Source of the DNA: Alphaproteobacteria bacterium | GTDB taxonomy: Bacteria; Pseudomonadota; Alphaproteobacteria; Micavibrionales; Micavibrionaceae | Direction: 5' to 3' | Length of the DNA: 64,000 bases | NCBI GenBank assembly: GCA_021776025.1 | Contig: JAJFGR010000007.1 | Location: 62,001-126,000, forward strand | Shown here: positions 34,836 through 45,441 of the stretch, piece by piece | Position numbering within the stretch: position 1 is the stretch's first letter | Layout: each line of letters starts with the position of its first letter | Position numbers and translations under genes: made by a program | The notes under the pieces: generated by a model | What the model was told of the DNA's origin: nothing | The model's input: only the letters and a program-made list of their open reading frames with translations | The model's database searches: none

Positions 34836-35662
34836 ATATTCTTAAAACGAAAACGCTTCCGGCCGCGCTCACCAGCTATGATTTACTCAAAGCTCTGGCA
34901 ATCATTTTTATGATTGTTGATCATATAGGCTATTTCTTTTTTCCTGAGGAGGCTTGGTGGCGCGTTTGGGGACGGCTCAGCGTGCCGATTTGGTTTTTCC
35001 TGATTGGTTATGCGAATACGCGTGAAATTCCAAAGCTGTTTTGGGTGGTTGGCGGGGTTGTTGCGCTGTCTACGATAGCTGCAGGGGAGCATATTTTTCC
35101 GCTCAATATTATCTTTACGCTTATTCTCGCGCGCATGGCGGTGGATTGGATGTTTAGCCATGCGCTGCGCAATCGCGAGGCGTTTGCCGGGATGTTTTTC
35201 CTACTCTTTTTGCTGTCTATGCCGACGCTTTTATTTATTGAATATGGCACGCTGGGGCTCCTCTTTACCTTGATGGGAACATTGCGCCGGCGAAAAGAGG
35301 ATGTACTGGCACCGCGCTGGATGGTCATGTCTTATCTGGCCGCCATTATCAGTGCTTATATTCTGGAGCAGAGCGTGCTGTTACCCAGTCTTTCGCTATT
35401 ACAGTTTGGGGTGTTTGTTGGCGGCATGGTGGTTGTGTGCTTTATGCTTTACCGGTTTGAGCCGCGAAGCTTTGATCGCCTCAGCTTTAAAACATTTCCG
35501 CCTGTTGCGCTGATCCAATTGCTGGGTCGGCGTAGTCTCGAAATTTATGTGCTGCATCTGCTGGTTTTTCGCGGGGTTGCAATGGCTGTAAATCCAGAAC
35601 GTTTCGCTCTGTTTGAATTTGAGCTGTTTGCTTTTCCCGGTATTCAGGAATTTTTGTTTTAA
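34829..35662 (+). CDS. TraX-family membrane protein 2
   Basis: 277 residues if started at GTG 34829, which has GGAG at 34819-34822 and overlaps the previous gene by 7 bases; a TTG at 34817 is an alternative. It is a tandem paralogue: LTSYDLLKALAIIFMIVDHI, FFPEEAWWRVWGRLSVPIWF and GRRSLEIYVLHLLVF match the same places in the first copy. It has about eight to nine hydrophobic segments. Both were probably produced by a gene duplication, and coupled translation suggests they are made together, perhaps as a heteromer. Confidence 0.75.
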   Translation: MVDILKTKTLPAALTSYDLLKALAIIFMIVDHIGYFFFPEEAWWRVWGRLSVPIWFFLIGYANTREIPKLFWVVGGVVALSTIAAGEHIFPLNIIFTLILARMAVDWMFSHALRNREAFAGMFFLLFLLSMPTLLFIEYGTLGLLFTLMGTLRRRKEDVLAPRWMVMSYLAAIISAYILEQSVLLPSLSLLQFGVFVGGMVVVCFMLYRFEPRSFDRLSFKTFPPVALIQLLGRRSLEIYVLHLLVFRGVAMAVNPERFALFEFELFAFPGIQEFLF

Positions 35663-35670
35663 GCTTTTGC

Positions 35671-37116
35671 TTACGGCCTGTTAGCTGGACGATCTAAAAA
35701 AGAGCTGTTTTTTGTATCGGTATAGATCGATTTTTTATCATCCTTGGGGTGGCTTTTATAAACATACATCACGTTTCTAATTTCATCCTCGTTCTCTGTC
35801 CAAAGTCCATAAGCCTCGCCAATCACATGGCGTGAAATATGCGGGAATATGACGCGAATGGTGTTGTCAAAGTTACGGCTGATGGGGGTAGCGAAATTTG
35901 GAGAGAGGGCCATGTTGGCGATGAAGCTTCCATTGGGCTTTAAGCGATTGCGGATTTGTTCAAAAAACTCTTTCGTGACCAGATGTTCAGGCAATGTTAG
36001 CCCGCCTGTGTAAACGTCGAAGATCACCACGTCATATTGCTTTTGTGTTTGTGCCAGATAGGCGCGCGCTGGCATGGCGTGAAAGTCCTTATTTTTGCCA
36101 ATTGATTTTTGTAAAATATGCTTTTCGGCGATGCCTTTAAGGTTTTTATCAATGTCGACGATATCGTAATTATTTACTTCATCTTCGGACCCTAACGTAA
36201 AGGCGCCGGCGCCAAGAACGAGTATATCTTTTGGCCCCTGATTTTCAGGAATAGTATTCAGAAGAATTCTCTCAATGAATTCTATATAGGCGTGTTTTTG
36301 TCCTGTCTCTGAATACATTGATGAGGAATTCTTATTAATGAAAAGGTGCCGCTGGCCATCAGTTCTCATAACTGAAATGGTGTTGTATTGGTTGTTCTCA
36401 ACAATTCTTAAATCCTTCATGACTTGTGCAGAATTGCCTAAAATTCCGGCCAGTACGATAGCCCACGTCAATGCGATCCGCATTGAAAGCTTTTCTCTGC
36501 TCATCACTGTGATCAAAATGCCAAGAATTACGAAATTGATGATAGCTGTGTTGTGCACGCCAATATGAGCCATAAGCACGAGTGTTGAGAATACGGCGCC
36601 GAGAAATGAGCCGAGAGTTGAGAAAAATAAAATGCGAGCGGTAATCTTGGCTAACCGCTGTTTCGAGAAATAATTGCAGGTCAGCGGAATAGTTTGCGCC
36701 AATAAATAGACGGGGGTGACAATAAACAATCCGGCATAAAGTGCAGTTAAAATAAAGCGGTTGCTAAAACCAAACTCGAGGAGAGTCATGAACAGTCCAT
36801 CAAGAAGACTGTAAGACAGACCGGGCAGTAAAATGCCTAAAGCTATGAGCATGTTGGTGACGAGCTTTTCACGGACGCTGATATATCTGTAATCACCAAA
36901 AAGCGTGCGTTGAAAGCCCGGCTTAAAGCGCCCGCCTGCTTGATATCCAAAGGCCAGAGGCATTAAAACGGCTGCAATGATGATTGAAATTGTATCCGTT
37001 CCGCTGCCTACAAACGGCAAGCTGAGCCGAATTGCTAGTAATTCAGATGACAAAACGACATACCCCTCCAAGAGGATCAGGGTGAATAAAGCAATAGTGG
37101 CGCGAGAAGATGTCAT
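35671..37116 (-). CDS. membrane-anchored spermidine synthase-like protein
   Basis: 481 residues. About seven or eight hydrophobic segments occupy residues 1-230. The cytoplasmic C-terminal domain resembles spermidine synthases: DILVLGAGAFTLGSED (nucleotide-binding loop), YDIVDIDKNLKGIAEKH, and YDVVIFDVYTGGLTLPEHL where the family has the catalytic Asp. This membrane fusion form is common in bacteria. The product is not certain, since many such proteins do not make spermidine. It faces the ATP synthase operon head to head, with the atpH GTG start 206 bases away. Confidence 0.75.
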   Translation of the reverse strand: MTSSRATIALFTLILLEGYVVLSSELLAIRLSLPFVGSGTDTISIIIAAVLMPLAFGYQAGGRFKPGFQRTLFGDYRYISVREKLVTNMLIALGILLPGLSYSLLDGLFMTLLEFGFSNRFILTALYAGLFIVTPVYLLAQTIPLTCNYFSKQRLAKITARILFFSTLGSFLGAVFSTLVLMAHIGVHNTAIINFVILGILITVMSREKLSMRIALTWAIVLAGILGNSAQVMKDLRIVENNQYNTISVMRTDGQRHLFINKNSSSMYSETGQKHAYIEFIERILLNTIPENQGPKDILVLGAGAFTLGSEDEVNNYDIVDIDKNLKGIAEKHILQKSIGKNKDFHAMPARAYLAQTQKQYDVVIFDVYTGGLTLPEHLVTKEFFEQIRNRLKPNGSFIANMALSPNFATPISRNFDNTIRVIFPHISRHVIGEAYGLWTENEDEIRNVMYVYKSHPKDDKKSIYTDTKNSSFLDRPANRP

Positions 37117-37322
37117 AATCTCTTTATATTCATATGTTTGTAAGTTCTAGATTAAGCCCTAAATCCGCGTTCATGTCAGGTCTACAAATTTCTTTTTCCC
37201 CGCATGATTTTTGCTTTTGTAAAATTGCCTGCAAAAACACTGCCCATAGGGCTTGTCATGCTTGCTGGGCTATGCTAAATCCTCGGCCAATGAATGCACA
37301 TGTTGAAAGGGAGCATTGCAGA

Positions 37323-37913
37323 GTGTCAGCTACAAAACAAACCTCGTCGGTTATTGCTCAACGTTATGCTAACGCATTGATTGAGTTGGCAGAAGAGGGT
37401 GAAAAACTTGAAAAAGTTGAGAAGGATCTCCAAGATCTGTCGGTAATGATTCAAACTTCCGACGATCTGAATGCTACGATTCGAAGCCCCTTGTATGATG
37501 ATGCGGCTCTTTTTAAGGCGATGGGCGCGATTGCTGATAAGGCTAAATTCCAAGATATTACAAAGAATTTTCTCGGTGTTTTGGTGCAAAACAGCCGTTT
37601 GGACATTCTTTCAGACATTATAAGAGCTTTTGAGGGCGCATTGGCGCAGCGCCGCGGCGCAGTTACAGTGGATGTTCAGATTGCACAGGATATGAGCGCC
37701 AAGCAGCAAAAAGAGCTGCAAGATGCGCTTTCCAAAGCGATTGGTAAAGATGTAGCGATTAACGCTAGAGTGGAGCCGGGTATACTGGGCGGTATGATCG
37801 TTACAGTTGGGTCCACCATGATTGATGATTCCGTACGTCGTAAGCTGGAGCGCCTTAAGGTCTCCATGGGTAGCGGCGCTAATGAGAATATAAGTTTAAA
37901 AGAAGTTTCGTAA
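37323..37913 (+). CDS. atpH: ATP synthase delta subunit
   Basis: 196 residues from the GTG at 37323 (MSATKQTSSVIAQRYANALI), with GGGAG about 10 bases upstream. Upstream in-frame codons to 37134 encode a Cys-rich stretch unlike the family and are excluded. ARRY-type start IAQRYANALIELAE and the terminal PGILGGMIVTVGSTMIDDSV are the family signatures. It connects the F1 head to the peripheral stalk. It is the first gene of an F1 operon atpHAGDC; the F0 genes are not in this window, as is usual in alphaproteobacteria. Confidence 0.93.
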   Translation: MSATKQTSSVIAQRYANALIELAEEGEKLEKVEKDLQDLSVMIQTSDDLNATIRSPLYDDAALFKAMGAIADKAKFQDITKNFLGVLVQNSRLDILSDIIRAFEGALAQRRGAVTVDVQIAQDMSAKQQKELQDALSKAIGKDVAINARVEPGILGGMIVTVGSTMIDDSVRRKLERLKVSMGSGANENISLKEVS

Positions 37914-37942
37914 GTTTAGAGAACCGAGAAGGAAAACGATAA

Positions 37943-39499
37943 ATGGAAATTCGTGCAGCAGAAATCTCAGAGATTTTAAAAAAGCAGATCGCCGATTTTG
38001 GTGCGCAAGCCGATGTCGCTGAAATTGGACAAGTTTTGTCCATTGGTGACGGTGTGGCCCGCGTCTACGGCCTTGATAACGTTCAGGCTGGTGAAATGGT
38101 TGAATTCCCCGGCGGGGTAAGCGGCATGGCGCTGAACCTTGAGGCTGACAATGTCGGCGTTGTTGTGTTTGGTGATGACCGCGGCATTAAAGAGGGCGAC
38201 ATTGTGCGCCGGACTGGGAAAATTGTTGAAGTTCCTGTTGGAAAAGAGCTTTTGGGCCGCGTTGTTGACGGCTTGGGTAATCCTATTGATGGAAAAGGTC
38301 CGCTAAAAACCAAAGGCACAAGCCGCGTTGAAGTAAAAGCGCCGGGTATTATTCCACGTATGTCTGTGTTCGAGCCGATGCAAACCGGCCTTAAAGCGAT
38401 TGATGCGCTTGTTCCTATCGGGCGTGGTCAGCGTGAATTGATAATTGGTGATCGCCAAACTGGTAAAACAGCTGTGGCGATTGATGCGATGATTAATCAG
38501 CGCACAATCAATAAAGCTTCTGACGAGAAGAAGCACCTTTACTGTATCTATGTTTCTATTGGTCAAAAGCGCTCGACTGTTGCGCAGCTTGTTAAAGAAC
38601 TCGAAGAGCAGGGCGCGATGGAATATTCAATCGTGGTGGCGGCGACGGCATCCGATCCTGCGCCGATGCAATATCTTGCGCCTTATACCGGCGCGGCCAT
38701 GGGTGAATTTTTCCGCGACAACGGATTGCACGGTTTGGTGATTTACGACGATCTTTCAAAACAGGCTGTTGCGTACCGTCAAATGTCACTTCTTCTTCGT
38801 CGTCCTCCGGGCCGTGAAGCGTATCCGGGTGATGTTTTCTACATTCACTCTCGTTTGCTTGAGCGCTCTGCGAAAATGTCAGAAGCAGAAGGCGGCGGTT
38901 CATTGACGGCTTTGCCGATTATTGAAACGCAAGGTGGAGACATTTCTGCTTACATTCCAACCAACGTGATTTCGATTACCGATGGTCAGATATTCCTAGA
39001 GACAGGCTTGTTCTATAAAGGTATTCGTCCCGCCATTGATGTGGGTGCGTCTGTTTCCCGTGTGGGATCTGCCGCGCAGATCAAAGCTATGAAACAGGTT
39101 GCGGGCTCTATTAAGCTTGAGCTTGCGCAATACCGCGAAATGGAAGCCTTCGCGCAGTTTGCCTCTGATCTTGATGCCTCTACTCAAAAACTTTTGGCGC
39201 GCGGTGAGCGTTTGACGATCCTTTTGAAACAGCCGCAATACTCTCCATTAACAGTGGAAGAGCAGGTTGTGGTGATCTTCGCCGGAACCAAGGGATATCT
39301 TGATGATATTCCTGTCTCTGATGTTGAGGCCTATGAAGCGCGCCTGCTTGAAACTGTACGTTCAAGCGGTAAAGAAATTCTCGACACACTGAGCGAAGAG
39401 AAGAAAATTTCTGAAGGGCTTGAAGCTAGACTTCACACATTTATCGGTGATTTCACCAAAGGCTTTGCCGGGGATGCTGGCGATAAAAAAGCTGCTTAA
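37943..39499 (+). CDS. atpA: ATP synthase alpha subunit
   Basis: 518 residues. N-terminal beta-barrel, then the nucleotide-binding domain with [13 protein letters not shown] (P-loop) and the [15 protein letters not shown] signature near 370. Length and motifs are normal. It forms the F1 hexamer with AtpD. The gap to atpH is 29 bases and GAGAAGGAA precedes the ATG. Confidence 0.97.
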   Translation: MEIRAAEISEILKKQIADFGAQADVAEIGQVLSIGDGVARVYGLDNVQAGEMVEFPGGVSGMALNLEADNVGVVVFGDDRGIKEGDIVRRTGKIVEVPVGKELLGRVVDGLGNPIDGKGPLKTKGTSRVEVKAPGIIPRMSVFEPMQTGLKAIDALVPIGRGQRELIIGDRQTGKTAVAIDAMINQRTINKASDEKKHLYCIYVSIGQKRSTVAQLVKELEEQGAMEYSIVVAATASDPAPMQYLAPYTGAAMGEFFRDNGLHGLVIYDDLSKQAVAYRQMSLLLRRPPGREAYPGDVFYIHSRLLERSAKMSEAEGGGSLTALPIIETQGGDISAYIPTNVISITDGQIFLETGLFYKGIRPAIDVGASVSRVGSAAQIKAMKQVAGSIKLELAQYREMEAFAQFASDLDASTQKLLARGERLTILLKQPQYSPLTVEEQVVVIFAGTKGYLDDIPVSDVEAYEARLLETVRSSGKEILDTLSEEKKISEGLEARLHTFIGDFTKGFAGDAGDKKAA

Positions 39500-39533
39500 G
39501 GGTAGGGTATTCAAAGAGAAGGTTTAGGCAACA

Positions 39534-40436
39534 ATGCCATCATTACGCGATTATAGAGACCGGATTAAATCGGTTAAATCGACCCGCAAAATCACTTCAG
39601 CGATGAAGATGGTTGCGGCGTCGAAGCTGAAAAAAGCCCAAAATCAGGCTGAAGCGTCGCAACCCTATGCGAGCGCGATGGCGGCGATGTTGGCGCGCGT
39701 GGCGAAAAATGTTGTGGTCAGTGATGCGAGCTCTCCTCTCTTGGTAGGAACAGGTAGCGATCAAAAGCATCTGTTGATTGTTGTTACGGCTGATCGTGGG
39801 CTTTGCGGCGGCTTTAACGGTAATCTGGTTAAAGCTGCGCGCGTGAAAATCAATGAGCTGACGACTGCGGGCAAAGATGTCTCGATCATTTGTGTTGGCC
39901 GTAAGGGGCGCGATCTTTTGCGTTCCGGTCACTCCAACAAAATTGCGCAGAGCTTTGTCGGTATTTTCGGTACCGCCCGCGTGGAGTTCGCCGATGCCAA
40001 TCAGGTGACTGAATATGTGTTGGAGCAATTTGAAGCGGGTGCGTTTGATGTTTGCACGCTGATCTACAATGAGTTTGTGTCTGTGCTGACGCAAAAACCT
40101 GAATCCCAGCAACTTATTCCATTCGCCTTGCCCGAAGTGGCCGAAGGAGAAGAGGAGCCGGAAGAAGAAGGGCAAGTCTCGCCGTATGATTTTGAACCTG
40201 AGGAAGAAAAAATTCTCGATGCCTTGCTGCCGCGTAATCTCGGTGTGCAAATTTTCCGCGCGCTACTTGATAGCGCCGCTGGGGAACAAGCCGCGCGGAT
40301 GACAGCGATGGATAATGCCACGCGGAATGCTGGCGAAGTTATTGATGATCTGACTATGCAATATAACCGCGCCCGTCAGGCCTACATTACTAAAGAATTG
40401 ATTGAAATTATTTCCGGTGCGGAGGCGCTTAAATGA
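39534..40436 (+). CDS. atpG: ATP synthase gamma subunit
   Basis: 300 residues, the rotor shaft of F1. The N-terminal helix [20 protein letters not shown], the middle [13 protein letters not shown] and the C-terminal [20 protein letters not shown] helix are diagnostic. An acidic Glu-rich insertion around residues 202-220 ([11 protein letters not shown]) is longer than usual. The stop overlaps the start of a small gene by 4 bases. Confidence 0.96.
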   Translation: MPSLRDYRDRIKSVKSTRKITSAMKMVAASKLKKAQNQAEASQPYASAMAAMLARVAKNVVVSDASSPLLVGTGSDQKHLLIVVTADRGLCGGFNGNLVKAARVKINELTTAGKDVSIICVGRKGRDLLRSGHSNKIAQSFVGIFGTARVEFADANQVTEYVLEQFEAGAFDVCTLIYNEFVSVLTQKPESQQLIPFALPEVAEGEEEPEEEGQVSPYDFEPEEEKILDALLPRNLGVQIFRALLDSAAGEQAARMTAMDNATRNAGEVIDDLTMQYNRARQAYITKELIEIISGAEALK

Positions 40437-40633
40437 ATGGGAAGTTAGAGCTCGTGGGTAAGGGAGAAAGCAGCACTGTAAAGCCAGCCTATGACGCGGC
40501 TGGAACGGGTGCACTAAGACGATTCGTGGAAATGCCTAAAACAATTTCGGGTGAACCACGCTACTCTTCACGTTCAGACGGCGAAGAAGCAGGAATTGTA
40601 GCGGGTGGTTTTATACCCCGCGGTAATGAATAA
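40433..40633 (+). CDS. 66-residue protein between atpG and atpD
   Basis: [20 protein letters not shown] begins at an ATG that overlaps the atpG stop (ATGA), the sign of coupled translation. The protein is small, slightly basic in the middle ([12 protein letters not shown]) and Gly/Ser-rich, probably partly disordered. It ends [11 protein letters not shown], 28 bases before atpD. I know no ATP synthase subunit of this type at this place in the operon. It could be an assembly factor or regulator of F1, comparable in position only to small ATPase regulators. Its expression seems certain from context; its role is not. Confidence 0.6.
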   Translation: MNGKLELVGKGESSTVKPAYDAAGTGALRRFVEMPKTISGEPRYSSRSDGEEAGIVAGGFIPRGNE

Positions 40634-40643
40634 AACAGTTTAA

Positions 40644-42101
<1,458 letters not shown>

Positions 42102-42269
42102 AAGCTGCGATCGTTTTGTTCTGGCTTTGTTAAATTGCGGCTCACGTATAAGAATACGCTTCGCCTTATTTGCCTAGTCAGATCAAAACGCTCTTTGCTT
42201 TGGTGTTTCGGGAGTTAGAAAGACTGCAAATTAAATAGAGTACGCGGGAACACTAAAGGGATTCACATT

Positions 42270-42701
42270 ATGGAAAATAATACAATACAATTTGAACTGG
42301 TATCTCCCGAAGCCAAGCTGGTTTCGGAGCCGGTGAAAATGGCTATTATCCCTGGTGATGAAGGGGAGTTTGGCGTTTTGGCCGGGCATGCTTCGCTTGT
42401 GGCGTCGCTGCAGCCGGGTGTGGTTGAGCTGCATGGTGAGCAAGACGGCGTAGAGCCGCGCAGAATTTTTATCGCGGGCGGTTTTGCTGATGTATCTGCC
42501 GATGGTTGCACTGTGCTGGCGGAAGAAGCGATGCTGGTGAGCGACCTTGATCAATCCTCAATCGAACAGCAAATTTCTGATTTGAGAGAAGATTTGGATC
42601 GTGCAGAGGAAGAACTCGACAAAGCGCGGGTCCAGCGCCGACTGAACCTCGAAAATGCTAAGCTTTCCGCTATAACGGGTAAGCTAGCGGCGTTCTCTTA
42701 A
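42270..42701 (+). CDS. atpC: ATP synthase epsilon subunit
   Basis: 143 residues. N-terminal beta sandwich with FELVSPEAKLV and IPGDEGEFGVLAGHA, then two C-terminal helices (AEEELDKARVQRRLNLENAK). It couples gamma to F0 and can inhibit ATP hydrolysis. It follows atpD after 168 bases in which I see no clear terminator or ORF; AAAGGGA precedes the ATG. A methyltransferase-like gene starts 4 bases after its stop. Confidence 0.94.
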   Translation: MENNTIQFELVSPEAKLVSEPVKMAIIPGDEGEFGVLAGHASLVASLQPGVVELHGEQDGVEPRRIFIAGGFADVSADGCTVLAEEAMLVSDLDQSSIEQQISDLREDLDRAEEELDKARVQRRLNLENAKLSAITGKLAAFS

Positions 42702-42704
42702 GAT

Positions 42705-43829
42705 ATGAGCGGGCCTTCTTCAAAAAACGGCCAGTCTTTCATAGAGAATTATCCTGCGCTTTTGCAAAAACTTATTCACGATTATAAATCTGCTGAAGAT
42801 CCGTGGCGCGTTACGCCGTATTGGGATACTTATAACAGACGCATTATTGATGAGATCAATGCGAGCGGTATTCAAAATTTGCAGTTAAATTATAAGCTGC
42901 TTAAAGGCTTTGCCTCTGGCGGCATGCCTGTTCCTATTCCCCCTAATGACCCATTGAAAAAATTCGTTTTTGAAGGCGTGCAAAAACTTCCCGTGTTTTC
43001 AAAAGTGTTTGGTGCCCATAAACACATTATCAAGGTACAACATAAAACAGCTGTGGGCTTGCATATTTTTCGTGCCAAACAGGTTTTGAAGAATATCGAA
43101 GAGGCGTTTGGCAAACTGGAATTTGATTTTGATATGAATACCGGCGGGGCCGATGATGTGTTTGAATGGAATGGCGGCCAGATTACGGCGTCTTTGGTTC
43201 CGTATTTGGCCAGAGCTGCTGATTTTTATTCAAAAGTACCGATGAAAGACGTGACCTCTCTGGTTGAGATTGGCCCTGGCTTAGGGTTGTCTACCGTTGC
43301 GCATAGAATTTTAAATCCGCATTTGAAACGGTTTGTGAATGTTGATATTCCCGCCACACTTTATCTGTCGACGCAGTTTCTTAAATCTTTGGGGTGTTTT
43401 CAGGTTGTCGATTATATCGACCATAAATCAACTGACCCTGTGATTGTTGGTCAGGAACAGGAAGATTTGCCCGTTTGTTATTGTTTGCCGCCATGGAGCT
43501 TTGAAGATGTCAAAGAGCCCTATGATTGGTTTCACAATGCCTATTCGTTCATGGAGATGGAGCCTGAAGTTGTGCGCGCTTACGCCGCGCATGCTGAAAG
43601 TATTGTCACAAAGGGTGTTTGGGTTATGTCGCACGAGCAAGGTCACAAGCCCAATGCAGGTAATCAACGCGAGACAGTGACGCTGGATATGATTGAAAAA
43701 GCATGGGGTGATGATTTTATCCGGACGGACGCGGAAGCTAGCCACAGTTTGCTTTTTGATACAAAGCCCGAAGAGTTTCGTTTGTACACAAAACGTAGCG
43801 CCGAACAGGCTTTGAAAAAAGCTGTCTAA
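42705..43829 (+). CDS. putative sugar O-methyltransferase
   Basis: 374 residues. The middle contains a SAM-dependent methyltransferase loop, SLVEIGPGLGLSTVAHRI (near 187-204), followed by FVNVDIPATLYLSTQFLKSL, a pattern shared with proteins annotated as putative sugar O-methyltransferases. The N-terminal ~140 residues and the C-terminus (YSFMEMEPEVVRAYAAHAE, LFDTKPEEFRLYTKR) also fit that group. It begins 4 bases after atpC and may be cotranscribed, though no functional link is evident. The substrate may be a surface glycan. Confidence 0.65.
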   Translation: MSGPSSKNGQSFIENYPALLQKLIHDYKSAEDPWRVTPYWDTYNRRIIDEINASGIQNLQLNYKLLKGFASGGMPVPIPPNDPLKKFVFEGVQKLPVFSKVFGAHKHIIKVQHKTAVGLHIFRAKQVLKNIEEAFGKLEFDFDMNTGGADDVFEWNGGQITASLVPYLARAADFYSKVPMKDVTSLVEIGPGLGLSTVAHRILNPHLKRFVNVDIPATLYLSTQFLKSLGCFQVVDYIDHKSTDPVIVGQEQEDLPVCYCLPPWSFEDVKEPYDWFHNAYSFMEMEPEVVRAYAAHAESIVTKGVWVMSHEQGHKPNAGNQRETVTLDMIEKAWGDDFIRTDAEASHSLLFDTKPEEFRLYTKRSAEQALKKAV

Positions 43830-44722
43830 TCTTCTGTAGGGCCCCATTTTTCGCCGTGAAGGTCAATTTCGATATATTTCTGGTTTTTTAATTCCTCGCG
43901 CAGCGCGGCTTCTTCTGTTCCTACGGTGAATAATTCTAAACAATGCTGGGTAATGAAGGTTTCTTCGGCGGCGGTCTCAATCCATTTTAACAGTCCGTCA
44001 AATTCGCCCTCCTGATTCAAAAAACCAATTGCACGTTTGTGTCGATGAAGTTGTTTGAGGCCGAGGGCGCAAATCACGTAATAGCTGTTTTCAATGCTGG
44101 GAACATCAATCAGGATCGGCTCTTTGGTTTCGCGTGCAATTTCGTCTTCGAAATGGGGGTAATGATCTGGCGTTTCAACTTCGGGCAGGGGGCAATAATT
44201 TTCTAGCGCGGGAATGACATCTTCGGGTGTATCAACCACAATTAAAAAGCGCTCATCGAAATCTGGTAGGGTGTGCAGATATTCGATCATATCATCCCAA
44301 TAGCCTTCGATATTCACCAGCACCAAAGGTTTATTATGCAGCCCCAAATTGCCCCAATATAAAACCTCGAGGCTTTCATCAGTCGTGCCAAATCCGCCGG
44401 GTAGGGAGATAATCGCATCGGCCAGTGCGAACATGCGTTTTTTGCGGTCCCATAAATCCTCAACCAGAATTGTGTCGGATAGGCCGGGCATGATGCGCTC
44501 AATGTCCAGCAATTTGCGCGGAACAATACCGGTTACGTGCGCACCTGCATCCAGCGCTCCTTTTGCAACCAAGCCCATAAGTCCGGCATCCATGCCGCCA
44601 TAGACAAGCTTGTAATTCTGCTCGCCAATAATGCGTCCCAAGGTGGTAGCGCTATCTTTAAATACGAGTTTCGCATGGCCGGAAGAGCCGAGATAAACTG
44701 TTAGTGTCTGGATGGAATTCAT
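43826..44722 (-). CDS. LOG-family (TIGR00730-like) nucleotide phosphoribohydrolase
   Basis: 298 residues. The Rossmann-like domain has YGGMDAGLMG (41-50) and the signature PGGFGTTDE (108-116) used by LOG-type 5'-monophosphate phosphoribohydrolases, once annotated as lysine decarboxylases. The family releases a base from nucleoside monophosphates. The protein is about 100 residues longer than a typical LOG enzyme; the extension begins near 195 and has no motif I recognise. Its stop overlaps the end of the methyltransferase gene by 4 bases. Confidence 0.8.
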   Translation of the reverse strand: MNSIQTLTVYLGSSGHAKLVFKDSATTLGRIIGEQNYKLVYGGMDAGLMGLVAKGALDAGAHVTGIVPRKLLDIERIMPGLSDTILVEDLWDRKKRMFALADAIISLPGGFGTTDESLEVLYWGNLGLHNKPLVLVNIEGYWDDMIEYLHTLPDFDERFLIVVDTPEDVIPALENYCPLPEVETPDHYPHFEDEIARETKEPILIDVPSIENSYYVICALGLKQLHRHKRAIGFLNQEGEFDGLLKWIETAAEETFITQHCLELFTVGTEEAALREELKNQKYIEIDLHGEKWGPTED

Positions 44723-44736
44723 GGAGGGTCTTTTGC

Positions 44737-45330
44737 CTAAGCTGCGGTTTTCTTTAGTTTATGCCACTGCCGGGCTATATCAACAAAATTCTTCACGAGC
44801 TTTTGTCCATGTTCGGTCAATATAGATTCCGGGTGGAACTGCACGCCATAAACCGGGTGCACGGGGTGGTGCATCGCCATGATTTCTCCTTGGTCTGTTT
44901 GCGCTGTTGTTTCGAGGCGGCAGGCTTCAGGCGGCTGGGTGATAAGCGAATGATAACGCCCGACCTGCATCGGTGAGGGCAGGGCTTTAAACAGCCCCTT
45001 ACCATCATGGGTGATTTCGGCGCTTTTACCATGGACAGGCTTGTCAGCGCGCAAGGTCTTCGCGCCATAAGCCTCACCAATGGCTTGATGCCCCAAACAC
45101 ACGCCGAGGGTGGGAAGCTCGTGCCCCAGTTTCTTGACAGCTTCGATGCAAATGCCTGCTTCTTTCGGGGTGCAGGGGCCGGGGGAAAGGATGAGCGCTT
45201 TGGGTTTCAGGTCGCGGATGTCTTGAACTGTGAGTGCATCATTACGCTCAACGCGCGTTTTTACGCCCGTCAGCTCAAAATACCGCGCGAGGTTGTGGAC
45301 GAAGCTATCGTAATTGTCTATGACCAGAAA
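44737..45330 (-). CDS. pabA: aminodeoxychorismate synthase, glutaminase subunit
   Basis: 197 residues from the ATG at 45330 (MFLVIDNYDSFVHNLARYF). Class I glutamine amidotransferase: oxyanion segment SPGPCTPKEAG, nucleophilic Cys in LGVCLGHQAIGEA and His-Glu in VQFHPESI. It supplies ammonia to PabB for folate precursor synthesis and could also serve TrpE. It lies 14 bases upstream of the LOG-family gene on the same strand. The pabB gene on the same strand is 1.2 kb away, separated by an opposite-strand gene. Confidence 0.87.
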   Translation of the reverse strand, partial: FLVIDNYDSFVHNLARYFELTGVKTRVERNDALTVQDIRDLKPKALILSPGPCTPKEAGICIEAVKKLGHELPTLGVCLGHQAIGEAYGAKTLRADKPVHGKSAEITHDGKGLFKALPSPMQVGRYHSLITQPPEACRLETTAQTDQGEIMAMHHPVHPVYGVQFHPESILTEHGQKLVKNFVDIARQWHKLKKTAA

Positions 45331-45441
45331 CATGGAGGTAATTAAGCATGAATGCATGTGAATTTACACAAATAAAAGCGTGAAGGGTTTCCGTCGCATG
45401 TTAAATGAATTAAGCTATATATTTTACATAATTGAAATTAA

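Noticed and set aside
42102-42269. Gap between atpD and atpC examined for a regulatory RNA or terminator
   Set aside because: No stable hairpin with T-run, no ORF with a start site and no repeat was seen.
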